Shown: one piece after another, positions 33,731-45,479 of the stretch
How the letters are laid out: each line of letters opens with the position of its first letter
Numbering within the stretch: position 1 is the stretch's first letter
NCBI GenBank assembly: GCA_021432635.1
Contig: MU270063.1
Span: 124,001 to 188,000 of the forward strand
From: Thozetella sp. PMI_491
Lineage: Eukaryota > Ascomycota > Sordariomycetes > Chaetosphaeriales > Chaetosphaeriaceae
Length of the DNA: 64,000 nt
Direction: 5' to 3'
Position numbers and translations under genes: made by a program
The notes under the pieces: model-generated
The model's database searches: none
What the model was told of the DNA's origin: nothing
What the model saw: only the letters and a program-made list of their open reading frames with translations

Positions 33731-35065
33731 TCACAAGGCGAGCATCTCAAGCCTGCTCCTGCTCCTCTTAATCCAGCCTTGGACCTTTTCCTCCTCGGTA
33801 ACGATGGTCCACAGGTGACACGGGAAGTCGTCGACGTCCTCCATCTGCTCCTTTCCAAACAGTGTCTGGCCCGAGATTGAAGAGACCAGCCACGGATCCT
33901 TAGACTGGCACAGCTCTAGCCACTGAGAGGCCGAGTCCGCCTCCCACAGCCCCCTCCGAGCAGTCAGCATCACGCCCCCAGTGCACTCAGTCCAGCCGTC
34001 CCTCAGCACCATGTAGACATTCAGGGTAAACCCCACCACGAGATATGTACGCCGCACGCTCTCGGTGAGCACCCATGCGCTCCACAGCGCCACTGTGGCG
34101 TTGTATTCGGACGTTCTCTCATCTGGAGGGCCGCTACTGAGATGGAGGGACGCCTGGTAGGCACTCGCCGCTCGCCACATCTCGCAGATCCAGTCGCAGA
34201 GCAGCGTGACGTGGCCCTCGGCCAAGGCGCGCTGTCTAACACATCCGTCGAGCAGCCGGATGACTTGGTATACGAAGAGCGCCTGCACTCGCGAGATGTG
34301 TGCTAGCAAATTGGCCTGTAAGTCTTCGTTGGGCAAAATCTGAGTAATTAGAGCTGTGGCCCGGTCCTCGGCGATCTGGAGCACCAGCTCTGCTGTCGCT
34401 GGCGTGCGGGAGATGTATGCCGTGAGCGTCGTATAGGCATCTTGAAGGCATGATGGGAGGCCCGCGCGGTAAAGCCTCTTGTGCACGAACCCATTGCTAC
34501 CCTCCGTGACCCATTCTCGTAGCATAGCCTGAACTCCCTTTAGGAAGTCCTTGATAATCCCGATGGGGACAGCAGGCCCATTCCCAGTGCCATATTCGAT
34601 AGACCAAGTCTCGGGCGCAAGAAACCATCTCGTGCCGGTCCCTTGTGGGACCAATGGTCGCGGGCCAGCACTTGGGTTTGTTCCAGGCGCCGAAGGAGCG
34701 CTATCTGGTCCTAGGGATGGCGGTATACTAGGGAGCGGCTGCTTCGTAGTCGATTCCGTCGAGCCGGTAAGTTCAGTCCAGCCGCGGTCGAGCCTAAGCA
34801 CACTCCATGTCTCCAGCCCCCGGCTTGGTGAATCGCTTGATGGGTCGCTTGATGGATCGTCCGTTGCAACGTATTGTATCCTCCCGCCCTGTTCGAGGAG
34901 GACCCGGCGCCGCTTTTTGGGCTGCGGGTAGACGCAGTCAACGTCTCGGTCAATGCATCGCTCGCACTCCGGCTGTCGCCTGTCGCACCGGCGCTTGGAG
35001 TGCGTGCAGGCGATGCATGCCTTCAGGCGGGACGGGGCGGACTCTGTGCGGGTTCCTAACGGCAT
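33731..35065 (-). CDS. Zn2Cys6 transcription factor, short
   Basis: Single exon, 444 residues from the ATG at 35065; the frame extends to a TTG at 35086. The zinc cluster is at residues 17-45: CIACTHSKRRC, then CERC and a last Cys after DRDVD, in the C-x2-C-x6-C-x6-C-x2-C-x6-C pattern, followed by a basic linker (PKKRRR). The remainder is helical with no clear match to the long fungal-specific TF domain; this layout resembles the small aflatoxin-regulator-like class but I would not name it. It may regulate the neighbouring fumarylacetoacetase or dehydrogenase, but nothing in the sequence proves this. Confidence 0.85.
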   Translation of the reverse strand: MPLGTRTESAPSRLKACIACTHSKRRCDRRQPECERCIDRDVDCVYPQPKKRRRVLLEQGGRIQYVATDDPSSDPSSDSPSRGLETWSVLRLDRGWTELTGSTESTTKQPLPSIPPSLGPDSAPSAPGTNPSAGPRPLVPQGTGTRWFLAPETWSIEYGTGNGPAVPIGIIKDFLKGVQAMLREWVTEGSNGFVHKRLYRAGLPSCLQDAYTTLTAYISRTPATAELVLQIAEDRATALITQILPNEDLQANLLAHISRVQALFVYQVIRLLDGCVRQRALAEGHVTLLCDWICEMWRAASAYQASLHLSSGPPDERTSEYNATVALWSAWVLTESVRRTYLVVGFTLNVYMVLRDGWTECTGGVMLTARRGLWEADSASQWLELCQSKDPWLVSSISGQTLFGKEQMEDVDDFPCHLWTIVTEEEKVQGWIKRSRSRLEMLAL

Positions 35066-35736
35066 TCTATAACTAAGCGGCGGCAATATATTGAAATCGA
35101 GTCAGTTACACGGTCGCGAGACAAGCGGCTCGTAGGAGTAGTTAAGGAGTGGCTTACTCAGGCCAACGGGGCGGCTAACAGCTTGGATTTGTCAGGCGCA
35201 GCCCGCCGCATCCCGCCTACTTTGAAGCCTATTTGGTAGTTACCTTGTTTACCAAGCTACCGCCCTCGAGCTATGTGACGCACCTCAGTACCTCTATATG
35301 CAGCTAGATATCTGCAGATTATTTACATATTTATCAATCACCTAGACTTGTCGCGATTGTTATGACCCTAGTAGCACTGTTATTTTAGCATGGGAAATTT
35401 TCGCCTTTCTCTGAATGGCTCTCAGTGTCTTATCACGGTACCGTGCGGCATTTTACAAATATTCCGCAGCGAACCCGCAATGTTCCCGCCAAAAATCCGC
35501 AACATGTACAGTATAGGTTAATAAGGTATGCTAGAATTAGCTAAGACTCTGTATTCCGTGTACCGCAAAACACCAAGACTCCTATTCCCTTATCCCGATC
35601 CATCTCTGCTCAGCTGCCGCACAGAACGGATTGCTTGCGGAATATATAGACAAATTGCTTTACAATGTCCACTCAGCCATGGTAGAATGCGACATGTCAT
35701 CGCTAAGTACAGACACATCCTTGTAGCTGGATGATG
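35066..35736. other. Divergent promoter region
   Basis: Lies between the zinc-cluster gene (minus) and the dehydrogenase (plus), which are transcribed away from each other. AT-rich around 35300-35560. No gene is seen. Confidence 0.5.
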
Positions 35737-35745
35737 TATATATAA
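35737..35745 (+). promoter_or_regulatory. TATA box of the dehydrogenase at 35.9-37.1 kb
   Basis: TATATATAA about 122 bp upstream of the ATG at 35867, consistent with a short 5' leader of about 90 nt. Confidence 0.5.
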
Positions 35746-35866
35746 ATCGACGAGCCAGAGACTTAGACTGCCCCCATGGCCATAGAAGTGAACACCTTCC
35801 CTTTCTTGACCAATTAGCACCTTTCCCGATCTTGTGCCCTCACCTTCACCGTGACTCGGAGATATC

Positions 35867-37094
35867 ATGACTACCCACGAGGTCCCCATTCTATCAAAAG
35901 ATGGCTTCCACTTCACCAAGGTGGTCCACACAGAGCCTTATCCAGCAATCTCTCCTCTTCGACCCGAACTCTCCCAGGCGGGCAAGACCGTCCTGATCAC
36001 AGGCGGAGCAACCGGAATCGGGTACGCCACTGCTCGTGCCTTCGCCCAGGCCGGTGCCTCCACCATTGTCATCAGCAATCGCCGCGCCGTGACCGTGGCT
36101 GCCGCCGCTTCCAAGCTGACCAGAGAGTTTGCGGACAAGGGCCTCCAAGCCATCGGCATCCCTTGTGACGTAGGCAACGATGCTGAGGTGGAGGCCCTGT
36201 GGGCGGACCTCGAGAAAGCCAGTATCGTCGTCGATGTCTTGGTCTTGAGCGCTGCCAGTGCCGGCAAGCCCGGCCCTATTATGGACAACAAGATTGGTGG
36301 CGCTTGGAGTGACTTCCTGATCAACGTCCGCGGCCACATCCATTTTGTTCAAAAGCTGTACGATCAGAAATTGCGTGACAGGTCCAAGAAGCTGGTGAGC
36401 TGTTGCTCTATTCCATTGGGTTCGGTACCGGTAGGAAGCTAATCCCGCACAGGCTGTGGCAAACGTCGCTAGCTCTGCCATCCATGACTTTGTCGGAGCT
36501 TCCTTGGTGCCTACATGTGAGTGATCGTTCTACCTCACATCCCTTTTTTCTTCTTCTATTTTCCATCACTTAGAAATCTATGTGACATTTCGGGCCTTTT
36601 TTGGCGTATTTTCTCACTCACCTGTGGCTCTCGCAGACTGCGTATCGAAGAGCGCGGGCACGCTTGCCCTCCAGCAGATCGCGAAAGACACCAAGCCGGA
36701 TGATATGCAGATTACGAGCTTCCACCCCGGCGTCATCTGGACACCTATGTGCGAATCAGCTTGGAAACCCCCTCCTGCTGGGTATGGGAACTGTACTAAC
36801 CGAGCTGGCTTCATACAGGACTGCAGAATTTGTTTCGAAAGAGTCGTACCAATGGGATTCAGGTGAGCGCTCCGCCTCGAGGGGGTTGAATATGTGGATG
36901 CAGTACGCTAACGGCAATGCGTAGAGGATCTTGCCGGCCAGTTTGCTGTCTGGGCGGTCTCGGATGAAGCCAAGTTCCTCCATGGCCGATTTACGTGGGC
37001 CAAGTGGGACGTCGAGGAAATGATGAGTGACGCATTCCGCCAGAAGGTAGATGGAGACCCGACCTACTTGAAGGTAGGAGTTCACGGACTCTAG
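35867..37094 (+). CDS. Short-chain dehydrogenase/reductase
   Basis: Five exons: 35867-36394, 36453-36516, 36637-36781, 36819-36862 and 36925-37094; 316 residues. Cofactor motif TGGATGIG at residues 45-52, an Asp-Val at the end of strand 4, catalytic Ser near 183 (ASSAIH), and Tyr-198/Lys-202 in Tyr-Cys-Val-Ser-Lys, created by the second splice. FHPGVIWT follows, as in classical SDRs. The C-terminal FAVWAVSDEAKFLHGRF block resembles a fungal SDR group of unknown substrate. The 37 nt third intron is short even for fungi, so that junction deserves a check, though it keeps the frame and the match. Opposite orientation to the zinc-cluster gene suggests shared control. Confidence 0.85.
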
Positions 37095-37385
37095 ATTTGC
37101 TGTGGTCAGCACTGAGAGGCGTGGCGGGCCTGTTGTAAATTGAACCGGACCCTACCTTCCATTCCAAGCGACAAGCCCCTCTCTCTTATCTTCTCGTTTG
37201 TGTCTGCAGGTGCGAGAGGATATTATGTATACAAATACTTCCTCTATATCCCGGAGTACAAACATCAAGCGACAGGGCAATATCGTAGAAAACAAAAGCA
37301 ATATAAATTTGTCGGGCAATCGTCGACCCTTCTGGTATCTAGTGCATACATTGAAATTCTTCCCTATCGGCTTCGTCGAAGCCAA

Positions 37386-37733
37386 TCAGTCCTCCTCGTC
37401 CGCGTCCAGCCCCTTTTTGCTCTCCTGCGACTGCGGCGGGAACTTTAGGTTCTGCTTCCCTGGGGGCGCCCAGTTGAGGGCCCCGTCAACCGGAATTGGC
37501 CCCATGCCAATCTTTCCGGAGAGCTGGTTGCCCCCGACATCAGGGCGATCTTTCGCCCAGACCTCAAGCTCGTCCTTGGTCTTGCCCGTGTACTTCAGCA
37601 TGTCTTCGTCCGAGATGGTCTTGTTACGACCCGTCTTGGCGTCGTGATACTTGCGGTATAGCGACTTTTTGGGTTGCGGATCGCTCGCCTCGCCTTCTGC
37701 CGGGGTATTTTTCTTGAAGAGCTTGTCAAACAT
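37386..37733 (-). CDS. Small conserved fungal protein of unknown function
   Basis: Single exon, 115 residues. It is hydrophilic and charged with a Lys-rich N-terminus and an acidic tail; no signal peptide or membrane span. The block SLYRKYHDAKTGRNKTISDED and the later WAKDRPDVGGNQLSGKIGMGP look conserved and non-random, so I take it as a real gene. Function is not known to me. It is convergent with the dehydrogenase at 35867-37094, 291 bp away. Confidence 0.7.
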   Translation of the reverse strand: MFDKLFKKNTPAEGEASDPQPKKSLYRKYHDAKTGRNKTISDEDMLKYTGKTKDELEVWAKDRPDVGGNQLSGKIGMGPIPVDGALNWAPPGKQNLKFPPQSQESKKGLDADEED

Positions 37734-39484
37734 CGTGGCTACTGTGCTGGGTCTGGGGCGGTGATGATAGTTCCCACAGCTTGTTTTGGTTCTGTTGTAG
37801 AAGTTGTAGAAGTGATAGCTCTAATCAACTGGGTAAGGTTTGTTTGAGCTGAGTCAGTGACTGGTGTTAGTGCTGTGACGGAGATTTCATGGGCGGGAAT
37901 GGCGTTGATTTATTTCCCTGCTCTCGCCAGTCAAACGGGTGGTGAGGCGGTGGCTGTGCCCACCATCACCTAAATAAGTCTTGGATCGACGTCACCTGGC
38001 CAGCCGCCACACCTTTCAGCTCCTTCTTGGATTACTCGAATAGAACGAATGGCAGAAATGCCTATCAAGGCATACTCATACCCACCAAGACTGAGAGCTG
38101 CACCCGTCCAATAGGGGCTGGTGCAAAGGGCCGAATTCATTCCCTTTTGCATCTGAGAAGCACGGCATTGTGTGCCGGGGATGTCGTGAGCGCTGGAACT
38201 GTGTACCACCAGATGCACGTTCAGGGACCGAGCTATACCCCAAGCATGCTCGGTAGAGAACAAACAAGCCACTTCGTAAAGCGGGATGACTTGCTATCAT
38301 GGATGGCCCTATCCTTGTGCCGAGTGCTTACTAAAATATCAATATTATATCGTGATCACTCTCTGCCCTGGCTTTCTACCGCCCTCCCTTAGAAGCATGG
38401 AGGCCGCGCAATCAGGTGTTGCCAGACCATTGGGGTTGCTTGCCGAGGCAGTTGGCTTCAGGTCCCAGATTTTGGGACATCGCCACCAAGACGCCTCGCG
38501 TGCTAACAACGACCCCGGATTTTCAGCCCTCCTCGGGCGCTACCCTTGTGGGGAAGTAAGCCACACACTTTCAAGGCAGCTAGTATATGTGTCTGCGGCC
38601 GTGTATTGGAACAACCCTGAAGTACAGCATACCCGAGAATATCCCTTTCAAAGGCTTCAGCAGCTGCCCGCATACTGGCCTTTCTACGGTGATCCTATGG
38701 CTGGGCGCAGTGCTAAAAGCGGGCCCCGTTGACATCATTGGAGGAGCAGCGCCTGCTTGTCGGGATGGCTGTGAACGCGATCGTCGCGTTCTGACAGCTA
38801 CAAGTGGCCAATTGGCTTATCTCCGACATACTCAGCTTGGGGCAGATGGCCTGCCATAACCAATGGGGCTAATAAGGCAAATCGAGGCACGGAACGCTTT
38901 TCTGTGGTAGAGTCAGGTCTGGAACGGCCCATATTCAAGTCATCGTGCGTATATCACTAACTTGTAAGCTAGCTGGTGTGGCTTACAGGGAAGTTGAGGG
39001 AGTTAGTCTAGTTAGATGTAACGCGCTATATAAGTTGGTTAGGGCCCTATTTTGATCGCACCATTGCGTTCAAAGCCTTGAATCAGTCTCTTGCCCCGTA
39101 GCGTAGTGGATATACTACTAGTGTATATTGCATTGGGTAGTTAGGTAAAAACCCATTCGAGACTTTTGTCCTCACTGTAGCAAGCGCTGCGGCACAGGCT
39201 CTGACGATGCCCAACTCACCTTAGCTCCGTGGCCCCGATTGGCCCCGATTGCCTGGCTGCGTGTGCTCGCCGAGACCCTTTACGGTAGACCGCGCAACTG
39301 GGTACGCAAGCCCGTGCTGACGATGGAAGAGGAAGGTGGGAGCCGCACGGAACCCTGGCCCTTCGCGAGCCTCATTTTTAACTGTTCCGGAACTTACCTC
39401 ACAACACATTTTTTACTACCTCACAGGAGCAGTTCCCGGTGGCAGAACGACGTCCTGCTCTCATTCGTAGCTGTTCGAAAAGAG
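37734..39484. other. Intergenic region of about 1.75 kb
   Basis: No protein-coding gene supported; open frames lack motifs. It holds a degenerate tRNA-like stretch near 39093-39180 and the upstream region of the ABC transporter. The open frame of that transporter's first exon runs back to 39239, but the family start is at 39485. Confidence 0.5.
39093..39180 (+). other. Degenerate tRNA-like sequence
   Basis: TAGCGTAGTGG at 39099-39109 matches the RNA polymerase III A-box consensus exactly and follows a GCCCCGT acceptor-like start. A weak B-box-like TTCGAGAC lies about 55 bp further on. The 3' half does not pair with the acceptor strand. It looks like a decayed tRNA or a tRNA-derived short element, not a working gene. 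Confidence 0.25.
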
Positions 39485-42400
39485 ATGGACATACAAAGCA
39501 ACTGCAGCTTCGGGGCCGACGATGCCTTCGGCCCGGTGGTGCAGATCGAGTGCCGCGGAGGTTTCGACTTCACCCTCCTCTTTGAGCGCGCCATCTTGAC
39601 CCTCTTGCCTACAACCGTGTTCCTGCTTGCTTTTTCGGCACGGTTCAACCGGCTGGTGCGAACCAGCGTGAAGACGGTAGACAGCTCGTTCCGCATAGCT
39701 AAGCTTGTTGCCGCTACCGCCTTTGCGGGCTTGCAGATTGCTCTCCTGGTCTTCTACAGCCACGACGCGTCCATGAGAGCGTCAGTCTCTATCGCCGCCG
39801 CCACGGCTAACTTGGTCGTGGCCCTGCAGCTTATCGCTCTCTCCTGGATCGAGGATGTTCGCTCCGTTCGCCCCTCTACGCCGTTGCTTCTCTATTTGCT
39901 CCTTACCACGATTCTTGATCTTGCCCAGGCCAGAACGCTATGGCTGCTCGGCACTAATAGCACGCTAAGTAGGCTCTTTCTCGCCCACATAGCTGCAAAG
40001 GTGTTATTCTTGGTACTAGAGGCACAGAGCAAACGCAGGTACCTAAAGTCTGAGCACCAAATTCTACCTCCAGAGTCGACCAGCGGGATAATCAACCGCA
40101 CGTTTCTCTGGTGGATCAATGCCCTCTTTGAGCAAGGCTACCGCGCCTTCATCTCCATCTCGGATCTCTTCGAGATCGATGGCGATCTCCGATCAGCGAA
40201 GCTCAAAGCCCAGATGCAAAGCGCGTGGGACACGCGACAGCGACCCGAGAGAAAGTTCGAATTAGTCTGGGCCATCTGCCGCACCCTGTGGTGGCCACTA
40301 TGCCAGGCCATTATTCCGAAGGTTTGCGCCACCGCCTTGGAATTCACACAGCCTTTCCTGATAGCCAACATCATCACCCTTGTTTCCAGTCCTGATGAAG
40401 AGTGGTCTGTCAACAGAGGCTATGGCCTCATCGCCGCGACCGGCCTCATCTACTTCGGCGCCGCCATTTTCACGCTCCATTACAACCAGGTCATGAACAG
40501 ATGCTTAACCATGTCTCGAGGCGCCTTGGTGGCATTGATATATGATCGCGCACTCCTGATTCCCGACGGTTTGTACGACGAAGCTAGTGCCATCACGCTG
40601 ATGAGCACCGACACAACCATGATTGCAGGTTCCATTGAATATGTTCATGATTTGTGGGCCTACACAATCAAGATTGTAATCGGCCTGTACCTCCTCGCCC
40701 GGCAGATGGGCTGGGTATGCATCATGCCGCTGCTGGTGGTGTCTGGTACGTCTCAATGCAGTCGATGCTTGAGATCAAGCTTGCTAATTGTTTACAGTAA
40801 CTACGTATCTCACCTCCAAGATCACGTTTGAGGTAGCGGGTTACCAGAAAGCGTGGGTCGGCGCGTCGCAAAAACGGGTGGGCATCACAAGCGCCGTCCT
40901 CTCCGAGATGCGCAGCATCAAGATGATGGGGCTCGGCCGGTTAATGACCGACCTGCTCCAGAAGCTCAGGGTACACGAGACAACGGTAATGGCCAAGTTC
41001 CGATGGGTCATCGTGTGGAAAAATGTCATATCGAACATCTGCTATCAGCTCGCCCCACCAGTCACCTTCGTAGTCTTTGGAATCCAGGCTGCAGTTCGAG
41101 GGACGGCCGGTATTGATACGGCTCAGGCATTCGCCAGCCTGGCTATCATTGCTCTCTTGACCGGACCGTTTGCCTCGCTATTTCAAATCATCCCTTCTCT
41201 GGCAAGTGGTATGGGCTCGTTTGATCGAGTCCAGGAATTCCTTTCAGCGACTGCTCGCCAAGATCTGCGCCAGACCATCCCAACCGCACGATCCCCCGTG
41301 CGGGAGAAGAGGTCGACTGTTAATAGCTCCGACGAGCTAGCGGAAAATATCGAAACGGAGTCATCGCATCAGAGCAACGGAGACGATTCGCAGCTGGCCC
41401 TCTCATTTGCCGGTGTAGATGTCAGACCGACTCCCTCGGCTGACGTGGTTCTCCGCAATATCACATTCGACCTACCTGTCGCCTCTATTGCCATGGTAAT
41501 AGGCCCAGTCGCTTCGGGCAAATCCACGCTTGTCAAAGCCATCCTGGGTGAAGGCGTTTTCGATAAGGGTATGGTTAGCGTAGCCGACCGACGCATTGCG
41601 TATTGTGGTCAGACACCCTGGCTTCCTAACTTAAACATTCGTCAGACCATATGTGGCAACATGAATGGCGGCGAAGTGGATGAGAAGTGGTACCGTACTT
41701 GCATTCAAGCATGCGCTCTGGAGCGCGATTTCGAAGTTTTATCCAATGGTGATCAGACGAGCATCGGAAGCGGCGCAACGACATTAAGCGGCGGGCAGAA
41801 ACACAGAGTCGCGCTCGCCCGGGCGGTATACATGAGGGCCAAGATCGTGGTGCTTGACAACGTTCTAGGGGCCCTGGATAATGCCACCAAAAGAACGGTC
41901 GCGGATGCGTTGCTGGGACCTGACGGGATATTCAGGCAGCTGCGGACGACGGTCGTCCTTGTAACCCACAGCAGTGAGTTTCCGCTCTGCCTAAAGTTTG
42001 CTTGTTCAATACTGATAGGAACTAGTCGAGGACCTGAAGCACGCAGATTTGGTCCTCGCTTTGGCAGACGGCAAGTTGGAATACTGTGGGTCGTACGCAG
42101 ACGCTGTTCGAAACGGCATCATCGAGGACAAGAGCGTCGGAGTATCCGAGGATTCCGCCAGCGAGGCCCAAGCCCAAGCGTCAGAATCCCCCAAGAAGCT
42201 GCCTTTCCAAACGCCGAAAGCAACAGACCGAGAGGACCTTAAGAGAAAGACGGGTGATTTTAGTCTCTACAGCTACTATTTCCGTTCAATTGGATGGCCT
42301 AAGGCTCTTATATATCTCTTCTTCGTCATCCTCGAAATCTTTGGCGACATATTCGGCCGTGAGTCCTCACTTTCAAGTTCGAGTTCAAGGTGCTGACTGT

Positions 42401-44333
42401 GACCGATCAGAGATCTGGCTTAAGATGTGGTCTGAGGTCAACGGAACCCAGATAGCTCTCTATGCACCCGTCTACCTGATTCTGCCGTTCATTACGGTGC
42501 TAGGACTGGGTGGTTTCGCCTGGTAACTTTGCCATTAGGATGTTTGTCGACAGTCGTAACTAACTAGAAGAACAATAGGAGCTTCTTGATCCTTATCGCC
42601 CCGGCGAGCTCCAACAAGTTGCACCACATCCTTCTCAAGGCTGTGATGAGGTACGAAATCTCCAACTTGAGTCCACTCAGAAGCTGATATATAAACAGGG
42701 CACCGCAATCCTTCTTTTCTGCCACCGATACTGGATCCATACTCAACCGGTTTAGCCAGGATATGACACTGATCGAGTCCTCCTTGGCAGTCGGGGCTGC
42801 AGTCCTCGGATCGCGTATGTCGGAAGTCTTGCCGCAAGCTTGCCAACCAAAGATGCTGACATACTGCGCTAGAGATTGTCCGTGCTATGGCTGAAATTTC
42901 CATGGTAGCGACGGGGTCCGTCTATGTGACGGCCACGATCCCAATCATCTTCGCCGTCATTTATGCGATCCAGCACATTTATCTTCGCACGTCGCGGCAG
43001 CTTCGACATCTGGACCTCGAATCCAAAAGCCCTCTCTACTCTCACTTCCTGGAAACGCTCGGAGGTCTGGTGACAATTCGTTCTTATAACTGGCAGAAGG
43101 ATAATCAAGCGGAAAATCTAAAACTACTGGACCTGTCCCAACGCCCGCATTATCTCCTCCGGAGCTCCCAGAAATGGCTAACCCTCGTCATGGAGCTAAT
43201 CGTCGCCGCCGAGGCTGTCCTTGTTGTGGGAATGGCTGTAGGTTTGCGACGCTTTACGAGCCCTGGTTTGCTCGGTGTTTCACTCATCAACGTTCTTCGT
43301 AAGTCGACGCTCGGGACCCGAGTTGCACCCTGTACTTGTGCCTGACCCACACCGTCTCTAGAGCTCGGGCCAACCCTCCAGTCCCTCGTCACCAGCTGGA
43401 CCGACCTTGAAACATCGTTGGGTGCGATAGCGCGGATCCGGGACTTTGAGAGAGACGTCAAGCCCGAAGATAAAGAGTGTGAAACTGCGGAACCGCCAGC
43501 GGAGTGGCCACAGCAGGGTGCCATTGAGTTCCGTGATGTCACTGCTTCCCACAAGTATGTCATGTATGCCCGTCCCCATAATGTGATTGCTCTCTGACCA
43601 ACAAGCAGTGCTAATGCTATTGTACTTCACGACGTATCGGTTGCCATAAAGCCCGGCCAAAAAGTGGGTATCTGTGGCCGAACAGGAAGGTACGAGATGC
43701 AAAACACACCAATGCTAGGACCTCTCATCGTTAACTATGATACTACTTAGCGGCAAGAGCTCATTTGTTGCAACACTGCTCCGACTGCTGGAAATCGACG
43801 CAGGTTCCGTATTCATCGATAATCTCGACCTCGCAAGCATGCCACGAGACACTATCCGCGAGCGCCTAGTCACTCTCCCGCAGGACCCTCTAATACTAGT
43901 CGGAAGCGTACGTTTCAACGTTGATCCACATGGAAAAGCGATAGATGAAGCCATCGTCGAGACACTCTCGGATGTAGGGCTGTGGAGCGCCCTTCAGGAG
44001 CGCGGAGGCCTTGATACTGATATTACCTCCGCCTCGCTGTCGAAAGGCCAGCAGCAGCTGCTGGCACTCGCTCGGGCAATGCTGGACAAGGGGAAGATTT
44101 TGCTACTGGACGAGCCTACTAGCAACATTGACCCGGAGACGGATGCCACGATCCAAAGGCTTCTGAAGGAGAAGTGCGCCGACTGTACTGTACTCACTGT
44201 TGCGCACAGGATGGACACCATCCTAGGCTCAGACGTAGTCCTGGTGCTGGAGGCTGGCCGGATCGTCGAGTTTGGTGCCCCGCAAGAGCTGTTACAGGCG
44301 GGTGGCCAGTTCGCAGCGCTTGTTCGAGGTTGA
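39485..44333 (+). CDS. ABC transporter, subfamily C (MRP-type)
   Basis: Ten exons: 39485-40745, 40798-41973, 42026-42358, 42411-42522, 42579-42650, 42699-42814, 42873-43298, 43362-43554, 43609-43689 and 43751-44333; 1450 residues. The order TMD0-TMD1-NBD1-TMD2-NBD2 is typical of fungal multidrug-resistance-associated pumps. The first 30 residues (CSFGADDAFGP then CRGGFDFTLLFE) are the family start, which fixes the ATG. NBD1: Walker A GPVASGKST (656-664), LSGGQ near 749, Walker B ending Asp774-Asn775. NBD2: Walker A completed at Ser-Gly-Lys-Ser near 1257-1260, signature LSKGQ near 1353, Walker B ending in Asp-Glu1378. NBD1 thus lacks the usual acidic second residue and only site 2 looks fully catalytic. 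The pump exports conjugates or drugs from the cytoplasm to outside or the vacuole, by family knowledge; substrate unknown. The eighth acceptor could shift by one codon. Confidence 0.93.
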
Positions 44334-44490
44334 AAGAAATACATTTTCTTGGCGTCTCAGTAAAATCACTTCGTAGAGGCTCATATAGTCTAGAATAAAC
44401 TGTGTAGATCGACATCCTCGATTAAACTAGAATTATCAAGGTCCCAGAATCCGCCCAAGGAAAATGATATTGTGCATTGTGTTCGCTTTT

Positions 44491-45387
44491 TTATTTATTC
44501 CAGCGACCCTTGTTCTCTTCCAACCATGCGCGGAAGTCCTTCATGGCTGGGTAAACAGCCCTGCAGGCGTTGACATCTCCGCCGTACCCTTCATGCTCGA
44601 ACCAGCGAAACATGTCGCCCACAGTTCCCTTCAAGATGAACTTGACCGCCGATGCGACGGGGCAGGGCGCCATGGGCATCTGCAACCCTGTAACCTGCTG
44701 GAAGATTCTTCCCGCCTCATCCTGCGTCAGTTCATCTCCCGCCAATGTTAGCGCAACATTGGTGTGATCCTCAGGCCGAAGGAATGCCTGCGCGGCAAAC
44801 CACCCGATGTCGTCCGTGGAGACGAACTGGAGCTTCTTGGCGCCCATCTGCTCCCACATTCGCGCGAAGCCCCTCCCGTGCACGTCGTTTGTGAGGTTCT
44901 CGAAGAAGGTCACGGGCCGCAGGATGGTATATGTCATCTTTTGCTCGCTCGCGGCCGCCTGGGCCGCAAGGTGCTTCTCGATGCGGTGCTTGGCGGCGAA
45001 GTTCTTGACCTCGGTCGGGTTATGGGGCGATTTCTCCGGACCGCCGCGGTCACCGGACGAATAGACGAAGTGTCGCACGCCGTGAGCGACGGCGGCGTCT
45101 ACCATGGCCTTGCCTTGCCGTTCCTCGTCGTCTGAGTTTACCTGGACGCTGTAGACGCCCCAAATGGGACCAGGGGCTTGGGCGAAAAGGTCCTCTGGGT
45201 TGGAGGTATCACCCTTGATAACTGCAACATTGAATTGTGTGGCGAGCTTTTGCGCACGGGGGCTAGCGCCATCGCGCGTGACGGCGACGATATTGAAATC
45301 TCCGGCGGCGAGAAGATGGGAGATCAGTGCGCCTCCCTGCTTGCCTGTGGATCCGGTGACCAGAATTGTCTTCTTAACGGTAGACAT
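44491..45387 (-). CDS. NmrA-like NAD(P)-binding protein
   Basis: Single exon, 298 residues. The Rossmann motif TGSTGKQGG lies at residues 11-19, followed by HFVYSSGDRGG and the family block TYTILRPVTFFENL. These are NmrA-type atypical SDRs: they bind NAD(P) and act either as redox sensors that hold back transcription factors (NmrA and AreA in Aspergillus) or as isoflavone-reductase-like enzymes. The catalytic Tyr-x3-Lys of true SDRs is not clear here. It is convergent with the ABC transporter, their stops being about 160 bp apart. Possible TATA boxes lie at 45433-45439 and 45485-45491 on the minus strand. Confidence 0.87.
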   Translation of the reverse strand: MSTVKKTILVTGSTGKQGGALISHLLAAGDFNIVAVTRDGASPRAQKLATQFNVAVIKGDTSNPEDLFAQAPGPIWGVYSVQVNSDDEERQGKAMVDAAVAHGVRHFVYSSGDRGGPEKSPHNPTEVKNFAAKHRIEKHLAAQAAASEQKMTYTILRPVTFFENLTNDVHGRGFARMWEQMGAKKLQFVSTDDIGWFAAQAFLRPEDHTNVALTLAGDELTQDEAGRIFQQVTGLQMPMAPCPVASAVKFILKGTVGDMFRWFEHEGYGGDVNACRAVYPAMKDFRAWLEENKGRWNK

Positions 45388-45479
45388 GTTGAAAAGAGAA
45401 GATAGCGACTTTGGTAAATGTTTAGGAGTTTGTTTTATAGAGCAGGCGTGATAGGAATAGGATTGGCGGAGGAAGCTAG

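Noticed and set aside
38286-38732. 148-codon open frame before the ABC transporter
   Set aside because: Translation shows no signal, domain or conserved block; treated as chance.
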